The notes below the pieces were generated by a model. That model did no database searches and was not told where the DNA came from. It saw only the letters and a list, made by a program, of their open reading frames with translations. From Tretioscincus oriximinensis (Eukaryota > Chordata > Lepidosauria > Squamata > Gymnophthalmidae): 64,000 bases of DNA. Position 1 is the first letter of the stretch; every line of letters starts with the position of its first letter. Of the stretch, positions 48,246 through 61,029 are shown one piece after another. A program made the position numbers and the translations under genes. The DNA is taken from NCBI GenBank assembly GCA_022410635.1, contig JAJVDF010000277.1:1089037-1153036 (forward strand). Reading direction: 5' to 3'.

Positions 48246-49436
48246 ACACATTCTCCAGGTGGAAGACATACTGCTTTCTTTTAGAGTTGGGGACAGGTGT
48301 GTGGATGGCAAGGTGCTCTTAGTCCTATGTGATCAACTGATCAACCTGCACAAGCCAAGCAACAGTGTTACTTCCCCACCATTTCATAAGGGCGAGGTTC
48401 GATCAACCCAATATTAGAATTCTAACTGGGTGTGACTGCAATGTGCCAAGAGGAGGGAGGCTGTATGTTTGGGGGGGAATCAAGCCTTGGAGGCTATTAA
48501 ACATTTTTAATTGATTCCCCAGCTTAAACCAAACTCCAAACTAGGTACCTACAACCAATATTCACTAATTTCAGGGCTCCACATAGAAATGACTTTCTGC
48601 CCATTCTTCTCCAAGGACAAGAAACATGCACCACAATCAGGGTAAGCCTCTTCATCCTGAAAGCCATTCAGAAAAGAGCTGACTTGTTGAAACAGGAATC
48701 AGGAAAATAAGAATCTGCCTGTAAATGGAGAGAATGGCACTTTTCAAGCTGTATTGTATTCTGAAATGGTCACATGACTGATCACATAAAAAATACTTTT
48801 CTTTCTTTTCGCACCAATCAGCATTCTCCCATAGGACAAGTTGTGGTAGGGCTCTTTCTTAGATCATATGCTTAAATCAGGAATGTAAGTGATATGTCAC
48901 AAAACACCATTTTGCCCATTTCCTTACCCCCCACTTTTGTGTCCCAGATCCTTAACCCCTCATGTCCCAGATGGAGGCTAGGGCCCCTTGAAAGTCCAAC
49001 AGCCTTGACTCCATTTCTTTTACCCCTACCTGCCACATACGCTGAAGGAAGCTGGAGATAATCTCATCACTCCAGGGGCCCAGCAGGGAAGAGGAGTGCC
49101 TTTCTGAGATAAGCAAAGCCGTTATCACTTTGCTCCAGGGTAACCTTGTTGTCTCACTTAGAACTGCCCTCTTCTCCGGTTTAAGCCCAACTGAGGGGGA
49201 ACCTCATATTCACCCCAATATCTCCCTTCCTGTCCAACCACATAGCCCCATAACCATAACCATAACCAGCGCCCCCCTCCCAAAAGATCTTTCTGGTCTG
49301 ACCTTTCCTTCCAGAGATATGACCCTGCTCCCCAGACTCTGCATAGCTTAGAAAACAGCTTTCTTTAACAAAACAGGGCCTGATGCATTTTAAGTCTAAT
49401 ATCACTCCAATTTAGAATAAAGGTAGACTACATTAA
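48246..49436. other. Unassigned intergenic sequence
   Basis: No gene is recognised. A short (CCATAA)n run lies near 49248-49268. Confidence 0.4.
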
Positions 49437-49441
49437 CCAGG

Positions 49442-49918
49442 TGTCATGAGTCACAGGCTGAGGCATCTGCACTCCTCTCTGCACCTTACACAAAGCCGAC
49501 AGAGTTATGAGCCTGGTATGGGGGAGCAGATGGAATCTGTGTCTACGCCCTAATTACCTTCTTTGTGGGCTGAACAGAGGCTCACTTAGAAGATAACAAA
49601 AATACAAGTGAGATAAGCGAGTTAATAAACAATATTAAGGATGAAAGAAGAGCCAAATAGTCATACACGAACCAAGGTCAAACAATCTGCCAAAAAAGCT
49701 AGATAACTCACACACTGAATACACAATTTGTCTCTAGCAACTTACTGGCTGCTGAGGGTGGTTTACATAGCATCTCCTCCCAGATTAGCTGAGTATGGTG
49801 AAGCTGCACCTGCTGTTTCTTGCTTGTTAGCAACTCCTTAACCCTTTCCAGCCTGAGACTTCCCCATGCTCAATCCTCACAGCTTGAATCCTGCTCCAAC
49901 TCAAGCCTTACCATGACA
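49442..49918 (-). mobile_element. Solo LTR (477 bp), same family as intron 4 LTR, antisense
   Basis: Ends TGTCATGAGTCAC and TTACCATGACA on the plus strand, flanked by CCAGG at 49437-49441 and 49919-49923. It is the reverse of 29489-29972 along its whole length with scattered differences. Confidence 0.93.
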
Positions 49919-49923
49919 CCAGG

Positions 49924-51354
49924 ACAACATCTGTAACTAGTGTTGTCTGTTCTGGATTAAGTAACAGCACATCTACAAATACACTAGATCTGAATGAGCA
50001 TGGGCATGGCTGCAAGAGATATTCATAAAATCTGCATTGTCTGAGGTCTAAAGCTGCTCAACATACTGAATGAAGATGTGCACCGCTACAAATAGCCTGG
50101 ATCAAGCAAATCCAAATTTATTAATACAGATTTCGCACAGTAAGTGCATAAGGAGCCATAGGCTGCATCTCAGAAGTAGATACCTTAAAGTGCTTTACCT
50201 TAAAGCACATACTTTAAAGTGCTTTAGCTTAATGGGCATTAGCTATAGCCATACCCATTTGTATTAAGCAACTAGATCTATATTACCAGTGGAACAATAT
50301 ATGCTGTTGCGCAAATGTGATGATGTTGCACACTGTGCATACAGTCACACCATCACAGACTCTGAATGCAACTTTGTATTTGCCTCCATAAATGCCTCTG
50401 AGGATCAGCACTTTCCAAAGGAGACCTCTGCAGGCTTGCACCTTCAGAGGTATCTCCAGAGGCAATGCGGAGCCATCTCTGAAGGCTGAATTAGTAAGAG
50501 TTCGTGGGACTGTCATGTCTGCTTCACTGTACCCTCTTTATTTAGTTTAAGCTCTTTTTGCACTTACTTGCCTTAAAACACATTAACATATGTTAATGCA
50601 GCAGCATGTGTTTACGTTGCGCAGGTAAATTGAACAAGAAGTGCTGCTGTGCAAATGCCAAACCGATGTTGCACATGACATCAGGGTTAATCACACTTTA
50701 AATACTGTTCATTTCAGCACAGCCTCTGTATTCAACTGTATTCAAATTCAACCAGCCATTGCCTCAGCAGTGTTTAGAAGTGAACTCGGACCTGTCTGGT
50801 ACCAAAATGTAGTCATATGCAGCAGAACGCAAAGGCTGTACTAGAAGAAGCCTCCAAAATTGCACCATGGATCTCAGCTGCTGCCTAACGTCATTTCCTC
50901 TTCACCAGCAAGATCTGTCCTACATGCAAACACACCGGGGCAGTACAGTAGCCAGTGTTACTACATGTGCATTGCTGATTAATCAAAAGTATACTAATGC
51001 AGTTTAAGACCTGAAACAATGCATGCTACATTGTAGATTTGATACAGGCCTCTTGCAGCCATGCCTATGATCTATTGCAGTCTATGTGTGCTGCACCACT
51101 GCTTAATTCCAAACTGATAGCACTAATACAGATGTATTAATGATGAATGTGGTCTACCACTAGAGGGCTATCAGCTCAGATGTGATCCAGAATATCACTA
51201 GTCTCATACAGATGATGCGGACTATTGAGCTCTTTAAATCACATTACTAAACAGGAGCATAAAGGATCTTAAAAGGATTAGTGGTAGACCACATTAATCA
51301 CACCCACATCAGTGCTAATGCCACCTCATCTGGATTAAACAACAGTGTTTCTGC
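49924..51354. other. Unassigned segment with local inverted repeats
   Basis: No gene. TAAAGTGCTTTA and TTAAAGCAC strings repeat in both orientations near 50180-50230. 51140-51165 (ATGTGGTCTACCACTA) pairs with 51277-51297 (TAGTGGTAGACCACATTAAT). TTGACCACATTAA-type text recurs at 55608. Probably an uncharacterised DNA transposon. Confidence 0.4.
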
Positions 51355-51857
51355 ATGCTGACCGGGACGGCTGGCTGGACACACATCACGCCGGTCTTGA
51401 AAGAGCTTCACTGGCTGCCTATCCGCTACCGAGCCCAATTTAAGGTGTTGACTTTAACTTACAAGGCCCTAAATAACTTGGGCCCCAAACATCTAAAGGA
51501 ATGCCTTCTCCTATACCAACCTGCCCGTGCCTTAAGATCTGCAGGAGAGGCCCTCCTGGTTGTACCACCCCTTTCAACAGCCAGTGGAATGGGAACCCGG
51601 GTTAGGGCCTTCTCGGTGGTTGCCCCTTGTTTTTGGAATAGTCTCCCCCTCGAGGTGCATCTGTCATCATCACTGTATTCCTTTAGAAAGTCCTTGAAGA
51701 CGCACCTCTTTCACCTGGCCTTTGGCTGAAGAAATGTCATCTCTGTCCCTACTTTTAAATATTGTTTTATGTTGTCTTAATTATTGTATTGATGTTTTAC
51801 TGTTTTGGCTGCCCTGAGACCTTTGGGTATAGGGCAGCGTATAAATAAATAAATGTA
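51355..51857 (+). mobile_element. L2 LINE: ORF2 C-terminus and 3' end
   Basis: An open 124-codon frame encodes the L2 C-terminal hallmark: HITPVLKELHWLPIRYR, YKALNNLGPKHL, then RAFSVVAPCFWNSLPLEV and LKTHLFHLAF. The 3'UTR ends with GAGACCTTTGGGTATAGGGC and (AAAT)n. It is 5'-truncated, so inactive, but the fragment is open and looks relatively young. Confidence 0.93.
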
Positions 51858-52728
51858 GATCAGGGTTTTATCCTCAATTTCCAGGTGACCACTAACAACA
51901 GGGAGCAACACATTTGACGGCAGTAGTGTATGGCCTTGCCTGTGTTTGATTACTGATAGGGTTGTCATATTTGGAACTCCTGCCACCCAGGCCACGCCTC
52001 TTCCTCTCCCTTCTCCTCTCAAACTGGCCCACAATGTTTAAAAATCCCAGCCTACCTCTGTCTCTTTCCACTGTTCTGCTCCCTCCCTCCCACTCTCCTA
52101 GCACCTATCCCTCCTGTGTGCCCCTGGAAGCTGCAGTGCTTGGAGGGGTAGGATTATGTTGTATGTGATGGAAGTAGTTTGAATTCTTGCTAAGTATTGG
52201 CGAATAGAAGATCTTCACTTTTGCCTTTCATTGACTGCCAGTTGGAATGCATGCATGTGGGTAGTGGCCAGCACTCATATCTCCTTCTGTCATGGTACAT
52301 ACCGTATATACCGTAAGACACTGAAGCATGCTGGGAACTGTAGTCCCACCTGTGGCTGTGGGAAAAGGCAAGGACGGAGAAGGCCGAGGTGGCTCCAGGG
52401 AAGTGGAAGAGATTGGAGAACGCAAGCACTGCACCCAAGTATAAGTTGAGGGGGTTTTTAGCATTAAAAATGTGCTGAAAAACTAGATTAATACTCTAGT
52501 ATATACAATATGTCACATTTGTACACTATGACATTGGAGAGGCCATTTTTAAAAAATCTGGATTTACCTTTGGGAATCTGCAGTGTAATTTCATATTGCC
52601 TAGCAGGAATATATGGTAACCCTTTCAACAGGGAAGTGGGCAAACTGCAATCTGGATGCTTGTATCATGCTGGAGTGCTACAACTAACATAGATTGAGCT
52701 AATATAGATTTATTGAAATGGATCTAGA
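51858..52728. other. Unassigned intergenic sequence
   Basis: AGGGTTGTCATATTTGGAAC at 51958 resembles the terminal repeat of the 11.35-kb transposon. CATGCTGGGAACTGTAGTCC at 52329 is a motif of old interspersed repeats. No gene. Confidence 0.4.
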
Positions 52729-53112
52729 ATGGCTAGAAGACTGAGATCTAGCATGAGAAGGCTGAGAGGAGACCTGATAGCTGTCTACAAATATCTGAAG
52801 GGCTGTCACAGAGCAGAGGGATCAGCACTGTTCTCATTAGCACATGGAAGGACGAGAAACAATGGAATGAAGCTGCAAGGGAGGAGATTTAGATTAGATA
52901 TCATAAAAAACTTTCTAACCGTCAGGGTGATAAACCAGTGGAACAGGTTGCCACAGGAGGTGGTGAGTTCGCCTTCGCTGGAAGTCTTCAGAGACTGGAC
53001 AGTCATCCATCTGGGATGGTTTAATGGATCCTGCATTGAGCAGGGGTGTTGGACTCGGGGTCCCTGGAGGTCCATTCCAACTCTAAGATTCTATGATTAT
53101 GTCTATGATTAT
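52729..53112 (+). mobile_element. CR1 LINE: ORF2 C-terminus and 3' end
   Basis: The frame encodes RRLRGDLIAVYKYLKGCHR, FRLDIIKNFLTVRVINQWNR and LPQEVVSSPSLEVFRD, the conserved CR1 C-terminus. The end reads CCATTCCAACTCTAAGATTC then TATGATTATG, the CR1 octamer-type tail. 5'-truncated. Confidence 0.93.
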
Positions 53113-54640
53113 GGTAAGAGCATAAACTGTTAGATTTTTGTAAAACATATAGGCATATTATACTTGGGGAAACTCCCTTTTTTTTGGTAAAGTTTGTACC
53201 TGGTATTCTTTAAGAACCAAGTTGCAATCTTCACAGCTGCAACTTGTTGAGGATGTGAAATAGTTTTTAAGTAGTAATGCCTGTTGCGATCAGAGTCACA
53301 ACACATATGAGACACGTGTTGGATTTTCATGGACCCTTCAGAAAGGCTGTGAGATCATCGTCCTGATGAACCTACAGACCTTGTCCTCGGACTCCTTTTT
53401 ATTGAAAGTTCAAAAGGCTTGAACAATCCTTGTCTGCCTTTGCATGAACAATGGTTAATTAACACTTTGGGCAGAATTTAATCCTTCCTGATCTGCAGAG
53501 TAAACTAGAGCTTTATCCGTGATGTGCCAGCGGAAAAGCAGGTTACCCATTAGCCCAGGTAAATTAGTCACAGAGCCAGTGTACTAAAAGTCTTAGCAAA
53601 GTCTTAAGCCTTTTCCCCAGAATAATATTCTGGAGATATATGTATATGATTCCTACAAATGCCTCCATGTATTCTTTGTAGGACAAATGGTGATCATTGT
53701 ATGGCCTTGCTACTGTGCAGTCTTCCTGTTTCCTATCCAGCACTAGCCTGTATGATATTAAGTTAATTTGCTGTTATATTTTGTTGCATTAATATTTTTC
53801 TAATAGTTTTGTGAACTTAACAGCTGTTAGTCTGAATTTTTGCTTTATTTTGTATTGTTTGCAAAGAACAGAGTTTGTTTCTTTTGAACCTTTTTACAAG
53901 TAAAAGTGCCTTCCTTTGAGGAAAGAAAACCAGACTTTTGTGCTCATATTTATGTTTGTTTGGCTTTATACCAGCAACTCCACCTTTCTGCTGTTTGTTA
54001 ATTCTGTGTCCAAGTCCTGACATAAACAGCCCTTGTTGCAAAACCTTGAATACAATGAATTGTAGCATTGTAAACTTCAAGTGGGAAAACATTTTTGAAT
54101 GAACAGTACAAACAATATTCATACAACTCCCAGAAAAAAGACAAAATCTTGGTATTCTAATGAAACTGTGATTATTTAGGAAATCTAATATAAGTATTAG
54201 GAGAAACGTATTATTCTCAGTTTCTTTCACAGAGGAAGGCCCCTAAAAACATCAGAACAAATATTGTAAATATTGGTCCAACTCCTGCTTCCAATTTAGT
54301 AACTTGTCCAATCCATGACAGTTGCAGTGATTTGCACAAAAAGTCATAATGATACTGAGTAAAAAAAATACATATTTTTTGCTTGGTTGGATCAGCAATG
54401 CACAAGGTGACAAGAGGAAATTGTGGAATCTTCCATCGTTTGGGGGTTGGATCTCACAATTGCCCCTCAACATCTTTGCCAGATTTGGGTCCCCAAATGT
54501 CCCATGTCAGCTGAGTTATTTGGGAGCCCTTGTAGCTCTCTTGGAAGATGAGAATAAAATCCCACATTTCTGGCACCTGTGACCTGTCAGGTCTTCCAGT
54601 GTTTGTATTGGGCTTTCTGGGAACTCCAGGGGGCTTTCAA
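53113..54640. other. Unassigned intergenic sequence
   Basis: No gene. The 137-codon minus-strand frame at 54230-53817 has no recognised domain. Confidence 0.4.
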
Positions 54641-54854
54641 GTAGACTGGCCAGATTTTCTGAGGCTCAGACTGGGAAAACTAATATTCATGTTAATTCAT
54701 GAATATGCAAATTACCCACCAATATGCATAACCCTTCTAAATCCCCACCCAAGAAACCCACAAAGCATGCAAGAAATTTTTGAAATGTGTGAGAAATTTG
54801 CATTTTTTATTTTTTACTAAGGGGAGGGTGCTTTCAGAGTTGGCCCTGGCTGCC

Positions 54855-54971
54855 AGAGCCCCCTAGTGGTGGTGCAGTAATTAAAAAAATTTTTTTTTCC
54901 TCAGCAAACAGGAAAATCACCCCCTTCCTGGTTCTCTCCCCCCCCCCCCCCAAGGGGTCATCTGGTCAGCC
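54855..54971. mobile_element. Right half of the palindromic TA-target MITE (partial copy 4)
   Basis: Ends GGGGTCATCTGGTCAGCC followed by TA. The left end may be the weak match at 54645 (ACTGGCCAGATTTTC) or may be lost. Confidence 0.65.
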
Positions 54972-56700
54972 TACTTTCAGGCTTTCTGGCACTTGCATTT
55001 GGCCTTCTACTGGCCCAAATTGATCTTTTGGCACCCAAATATGGCCATCCAGTGCTCCCTTGAGCCTTCTGGTGCCTGCTTGGGACTTCCAGGACTGCTG
55101 TAGGTAAAGGAAGAAAGAATGGAGTGGTGCTGAAAAGTGAAGAAGAGGAGAACAATTTTTATACTGCAGTATAAGTTGGGCCAATGGTGCAGTGGCTTAG
55201 GTGGGCTTTGGGTGGTTGGGGGCACTGCTAGGACAGGGAGGCCAGGAACCCCACTTTTTTCCAAATTGAAATATGGGAATCCTATGCCAGACAGCAGGCA
55301 AAATTGCTGTGCTAGCTTAGGAACTTTTGTTGGGTGCTGCTTTTGTGAAGACATTGTGTATATTCAGTTATTTAGATAATGAAATACCTGGTAATGCTCT
55401 ATTACGCATGTGCAGTTGCCACTTTGTAGCCAATGTCTGTGTGCAAAGGTTTGTAGGCAATCCCCAAGGTTGCAGGAACAAGTGTCCTTTTATGCACAGC
55501 CTTACTAATCCAGTTTAAGGATTTTACTAGTCCACATTATCTGTATAGGATTATTGCTAATCCAGATTAGATTTATACAAAGTAAACCTTAAATGGGATC
55601 AGTAGTTGACCACATTAACTGGGATATAAATTCATGCTAACACTCTGAAATCTGGGCTATGCAGTGGTGCTTAAAAGTTTGTGAAGCTGTTGGAATTTCC
55701 ACATTATTACATAAATGTGACATAAGGTGAATACAATCCAAGGTTACACATCAAGCTTCAGGTAGGAGTGTGGACTGGAACCAGGAGGCAGCCAGATAAG
55801 AGTCTAACACTCTGGTCATAAGACCAGACTGGCTCTCATTAATCCATTTAGAATTTCAAGGCTAGTTTGAAAGTTGCTCTGGCTGTTTTGGTTGTTCCAT
55901 AAATTATAGTACAACACCAAATCTACTTTTTCTTGCATCTGCTGTAATGAATTCTAAAATTGCAAGAGCACTAGTAACCCACGGATCAGTTGATAATTCT
56001 CTTTTGGATTTCCAGTTCATAACAATAACTTGTTTAGCCAACATTAACATATGATTACAGTTTACTAAAAGAGTTGTGTAGTCTGTGATCACATTTCTGG
56101 AGTCAAAATACTAATTTTTAACACTGCACATTGTACATGTTCATGTATATCAGTGGCTGTTCACAAAGCCATCCTGGGTGTGCGCAAAGGCCCCAACCAC
56201 TTCCCTATGCAAAGGCCAAAACAATCTTGGTAGAGAAGTTGCACCTGACATGGGTGGAGGGAAATGAAAACTGAATCTCAGAAGGGGAGTGCAATATTAA
56301 CTGCTGGATTCCCAATGGCAGTAGTGGTTTGGGGCTTCATTTCTCTCAATCTAAGTCATTCAGCAATAGTTTCAACTGGCATGGATGACATAGGTTCCTC
56401 CTTTGCTCCTGTTTCCTGCTGAAAGACGACCTCCCCATGGCAACTCCATCTACCAGCACCACAGAGCCACTCAATCCCACATTCACCTGATTACCTGGCT
56501 CCCAGAGTACAATGGTGGAAAATTTAAATGAAACCAGTCTTCCATTTAATAACCATGACAAGAACTCCCTAGAAGGCCTGTGCACATCCCAGCTTGGGCC
56601 TTGCAAGCTATACCAGTGATGGCTGGTGGGTATCATAACTAGTGGTGTGTAGGTAATGTTCAAATAGATGGGTGGAGCTGGGGCATATGTCAAATGGACA
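54972..56700. other. Unassigned intergenic sequence
   Basis: No gene. 55490-55660 shares GACCACATTAA and CTAATCCAGATTA-type text with the segment at 51.1-51.35 kb, probably the same unknown repeat. Confidence 0.4.
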
Positions 56701-56779
56701 TAGCCAGAGGGTCCAAGTAGGCAGAACCAGAGGCCAGGTGGGTGGAACCAGATCACATTTTAGATCAAACTGGGGCTCT

Positions 56780-57025
56780 GTTGACACCTGAGTTTAAATC
56801 CAGCTTCAGCCCACTTGCAGAATGAAAACAACAAATCAGCAGCCAAGCAAATGATTTTTATTCCACATTCCAAGGCTCTAGTCCACAGCTAAATTTAAAT
56901 CCAACTTCAGTCCACTTTCAGAATAAGAAAAACACAGCAGCCAAGCAAATACTGATTTTCTTTCCACATTCCAAGGGCCTAGTCACACCTAAGTTCAAAT
57001 CCTGTTTCAGTCCACTGTGCCACCC
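56780..57025. repeat. About 101-bp tandem repeat, 2.4 units
   Basis: TTTAAATCCA(G/A)CTTCAG recurs at 56793 and 56894, and as TTCAAATCCTGTTTCAG at 56994. Each unit also has AGCAGCCAAGCAAAT and TTCCACATTCCAAGG. Confidence 0.85.
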
Positions 57026-58320
57026 TTCCGTCTCCCATATCACACACCCCTTCTGCCACCCTCTCCAACCACTTCCCTATGCAACTTAGCCCTCCCCTCC
57101 CAAGGGTGGAAATATGGTCAAAGACATAAGGTCTGGTAATCAGAGAACATAGATAACACTTGAAGGGTTAGAGCTGAAGACAGAAGTTGCCAGAAGCATT
57201 CAGACCCTTCAGAACCACTGTTTTTATCTAAGTTGCTTTGCCCCAGCCAAGTGTTTCAAGGAAGAGTCTTAATTTTCGCTGCCAATTTCTGTGAGCATCT
57301 TCAATAAGCTTTCTTTTGCCTTTTTTGCAAGATGGTCTGTGGCTTATGCCAGTTCCCTTCTTCATTAAATATGGAGTCAATTGGATCTATATGACTGCCA
57401 TTTATTAACACACATTCATTCATCATTTAAGGAACAACAGGTTGGCCAATGCTAAAAGTAGCACAATAGCAACACTAGACAAAGGAAATCCAAGCTTTTT
57501 ATCTGCCCCCCTATGAATAAACCATTAGGCATCATCACTATTCATTCCTTGATAAGCATCCAATCAATCCATAAACCATCAGTACAACATCATCTTTCCT
57601 CACCACACGTGTTGCCTGTCAGACAACTAACTTTAGTCTTTCACCCCTCTGGCATTCAGGGTTGACAGTTTCATGGTTATTTATGACTTCCTTGGACAGT
57701 AATGCCAGCTAGTGCCATTCTCCTTTTAGGGGCCCTGAATTCCACAGCTTTAACACAACCACCTCCCTGAAATGATGGCTGCCCTAAGAATAATTCCTTA
57801 ACATTGTGGATTAAAGATTTATGGATGAAGATGACATCTTCAATATCTAATAATCTGTTTGGTCAAAGACGGAATAAATTTAATTTGATTGACTAATTTT
57901 CTATTCCAATTCTTAAGTCTGTGATTATTCATGCACATCTGTTAAGCACATCATTTGCACAGTATTATTTCTATGCCAGACTATCGGCCCACATTAAAGA
58001 TCTTTTCTGAAATCCAACTGGGTAAATATAGAAAACACCTAAATTGTCACTAACTTGCAAATGTAATCTAAGCTGTTTTTAGAGCTCCTATTTTAAAATT
58101 ATTTTTTTAAAGTCGGCCCCACTATTAAACAGTTTGTGTTTGTTTGAACGAGGGGGCCATACCAAAAGAGCCATATGTTGCCTGGTGGATCTTTTGAAAT
58201 ATGGATTTTAAAATAGTTGCTTTTCATTTATGTCCTGTCTTTTATGTGTTGTACTTGTTTTGTTCCTCTCTTACAGTTTGTTGGTATTTGTAAATATAAC
58301 GTATTTTAAAGTGCTTTTCC
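57026..58320. other. Unassigned intergenic sequence
   Basis: No gene. 58200-58327 ends in AATAAAAGAT immediately before a (GAT)n run and may be a LINE 3' end. Confidence 0.4.
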
Positions 58321-58327
58321 AATAAAA

Positions 58328-58380
<53 letters not shown>

Positions 58381-58391
58381 CGATGATGATG
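58328..58391. repeat. (GAT)n microsatellite
   Basis: About 21 units with one C interruption at 58381, directly after AATAAA. Confidence 0.95.
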
Positions 58392-59139
58392 GTATTGTCT
58401 GTCGATGCATCCACAGTTAAAAATTACAATAGCAACTATGTGATGCTTCTTTCAGGGCAGCATTATTCCTACAAATGCCCCTTGGCAAAACTGCAAGACA
58501 AGTTATGTGACGAGGTGGAGGGTGGACCCATGAACCAGTTGCCCCATTCAACTTCCATGTACGTTTCTTGACAGGATTGAGATCAGAAGGTAGATAGACA
58601 CTATCTTGAGTCACAGGTACAACGTAAATGCTGTGATGCATCAGGCAGGGAATCTGTCTGGGCCATCCTACTCCTCTGACATTTAAATATTAACCTGTTC
58701 CAGTTGTTCACCTGCCCTCTTCCAGACAACAACACAAAGCTTGCTTCCACTCTACGCTTCTTCATCAGGAGTTACTGGTGAAAAAGAGACTGTAACACTC
58801 CCGTTTTGAACCAGTTGGTTGGGTAAGTAAGCAACTGTGCTGTTTAACTAGTTTAGAACTTCTGAGGGTTCTCGTATTTCGTTTGCTTTAAGCGTGTTTT
58901 TTAAAGGAGCAGATTTTAAAAATCTCAGTCTACTTTTTTATAATTGGTCTTAAACCCACACTGCAAAGCCAATTATAAATAGATCCACTCTTGCCTTCTA
59001 CATAAGCTTTCTTTCTTCTCTCATTCGTTTCAAGGGAATCTATGGAGGGTTTTGACTAAATAATAGATATTCCGGTGTTTTCTCTACTTGATTTTATTTC
59101 AGATTATAATCCAGAATAAGGATCTGCCATCCACAAATT
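58392..59139. other. Unassigned intergenic sequence
   Basis: No gene or clear repeat recognised. Confidence 0.4.
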
Positions 59140-59439
59140 AGAAGAAGAACTGGGTTTTCAAAGTTTGCTTTTCTCATCTGAAGGGATTCAAAGCGGCTTA
59201 CAAGGGTATTTTTCACCTGCAGGCTTACATTCTATCTTCCCCACTAGGCTGTGGTGGTTCCCATTTATCGAGTCTCAGTCTGTTGCAATTTCTTGCAATT
59301 CCTGCTTTCAAATAGCTCAGTTGACTAGAGCTGCAGGCTAGCAGAAGGTGCTCACCCCTCCCCATGCCTGACACAGGGCCTCAAAACTCCATCTCTGAGA
59401 TGAAAGACTGCCCCTTAGCCCACTGAGCCATTCATGTAA
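59140..59439 (-). mobile_element. tRNA-derived SINE, full length, antisense
   Basis: Reverse copy of the 3.2-kb SINE from (TTC)n tail complement to tRNA-like head (GGCTCAGTGGGCTAAGGGG on the minus strand). Confidence 0.82.
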
Positions 59440-60307
59440 AGTTTAAACCATGGCAGGCCCTGGACCATGTTAAATCTGTTTCAGCATGTGGATGGCAAGT
59501 CCCTATTCTGGGACATAATCTGGAATAAAGGTCAGTGCAAGAAAGGCTTCAGTATTTTTAGCAAGACTTGGGAAAATAAATTAATCCTGCAGAAAATAGA
59601 CAACACTGAGGCAGATAGACAGCCACGGTTGGTATTATGAAGCTTTCCAGATTTCTGTAAGATTCTAGGGCTGCACCCACACATGGATTTTGCCACTCTA
59701 TAAGAAGATTATTATCAGAGATTTGCCTCATGTAATTGCAGGGATCCAGCAGTGACAGTAATTGAAAGGATTGTCATTATACTCTTTTTTTGCTGGTACA
59801 TTTATGCAGCTTTGACAGCAAGATGTTCTGTTTTTACCTCATGACAGCACCATGTGGGCATCAGTTGTGAGCGCTTTTGAGACCTGCCGAGACTTCCAGC
59901 CCTGCTCTTTAGCGAGAGCAGAAGCAAGGAGGGTGATCAATTGCTTTTCTCAGCAGAATTTAAAAGCCTCACTTTCAGGCTTGCAACTCCCCTTCCTTGA
60001 ATCCCCCTGCTCGGCAACAGAGGAAACCAGCATCCAATGACAGAAGAGACACAAAACAGCACCATTAGGATTAGGCAGATTTATAGGGAGGCACAGCTCA
60101 TGGTTCCTGGCTTGCCAGCAGTTATGACTTAAATCCTTTTTAGTGCTATATAAAGGAAAAGCACTATAAAAAGCAACAACTTGGATACACCCTAGAATTA
60201 TTCTCTGTTCTGAGTTCTTAGGTGTTTAGCAGAAAAACTATAAATGGAATTTGTTCAAAGATGCACCGGGCAAGTAGTATGTACACAGGCTGTAGTCACT
60301 CTTAAAC
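59440..60307. other. Unassigned intergenic sequence
   Basis: No gene or clear repeat recognised. Confidence 0.4.
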
Positions 60308-60315
60308 TTTCATTC

Positions 60316-60739
60316 AGGCTGCGCACACAAAGCATATTTCTACCTCGATTGGAGCGAGACGAGGAAGACTACAGCGCCTGGGTTAAGCGTTGTTGAGCAG
60401 TCATCCCACAGTAAACACAATTTATCCCAGAATAAACTATTACTGGGATACTCAGGCATTGTTCCGGAGAGCCCCTGTCCTCTCGCGTCTGTGGCGGTGT
60501 GCATGCATGTGCACAAATTTGACATGCAAAGATAAAACAACTGAGAACGCGGCAGTTGTTTCCACAGGCTGCTGCAAGTAAAAAAAATAAGCCTCGGGCT
60601 GCGTGCGATGAGATCGAGGAGCAATGTGAGGCATTGGCCACGGAATAGAGATGTTTCATGTACACAGAGACGTGATTGCTATATTCCAGAATATAACCAG
60701 AATATAAGTTTTTACATCATGGTGTGCACGCAGCCTCAG
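60316..60739. mobile_element. AGGCTG-family DNA transposon copy with 8-bp duplication
   Basis: Left end AGGCTGCGCACACAAAGC, right end GGTGTGCACGCAGCCTCAG. TTTCATTC flanks both sides (60308-60315, 60740-60747), supporting a hAT-like 8-bp target. Interior has the family blocks AATAAACTATTACTGGGATA and ATATTCCAGAATATA. Confidence 0.85.
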
Positions 60740-61029
60740 TTTCATTCTAGGGTTTCCACGTGAAAAAACAGCATCGAGTTTTGCATATTTAATAGTCGTG
60801 AAAACGTGATTTCCCCCAGCCAGTAGAAACTGCTGCTGGTGAAAAGTCCTCTTAACCATAGCTATTAAAAGTATGAAATTCTATCCTGGTGTTTATATGG
60901 GAATCTTATTTCAGTCCACCTTTAGAATGACAGGACACCTCAGCAAAATGATTGGTCATTTTGTTTCCCATATTAGTTAACCCAGATTTTAGAACTAGAA
61001 GAAAAGCCCATCAGATTTTTGTTATACAA

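Noticed and set aside
51355..51729. Intact 124-codon frame that could be taken as a gene
   Set aside because: It is the C-terminus of L2 ORF2, followed by an L2 3' tail.
52729..53133. 134-codon frame
   Set aside because: CR1 ORF2 C-terminal end plus CR1 3' tail.
58329..58571. 80-codon frame starting with a run of Met
   Set aside because: The (GAT)n microsatellite read in the ATG frame.
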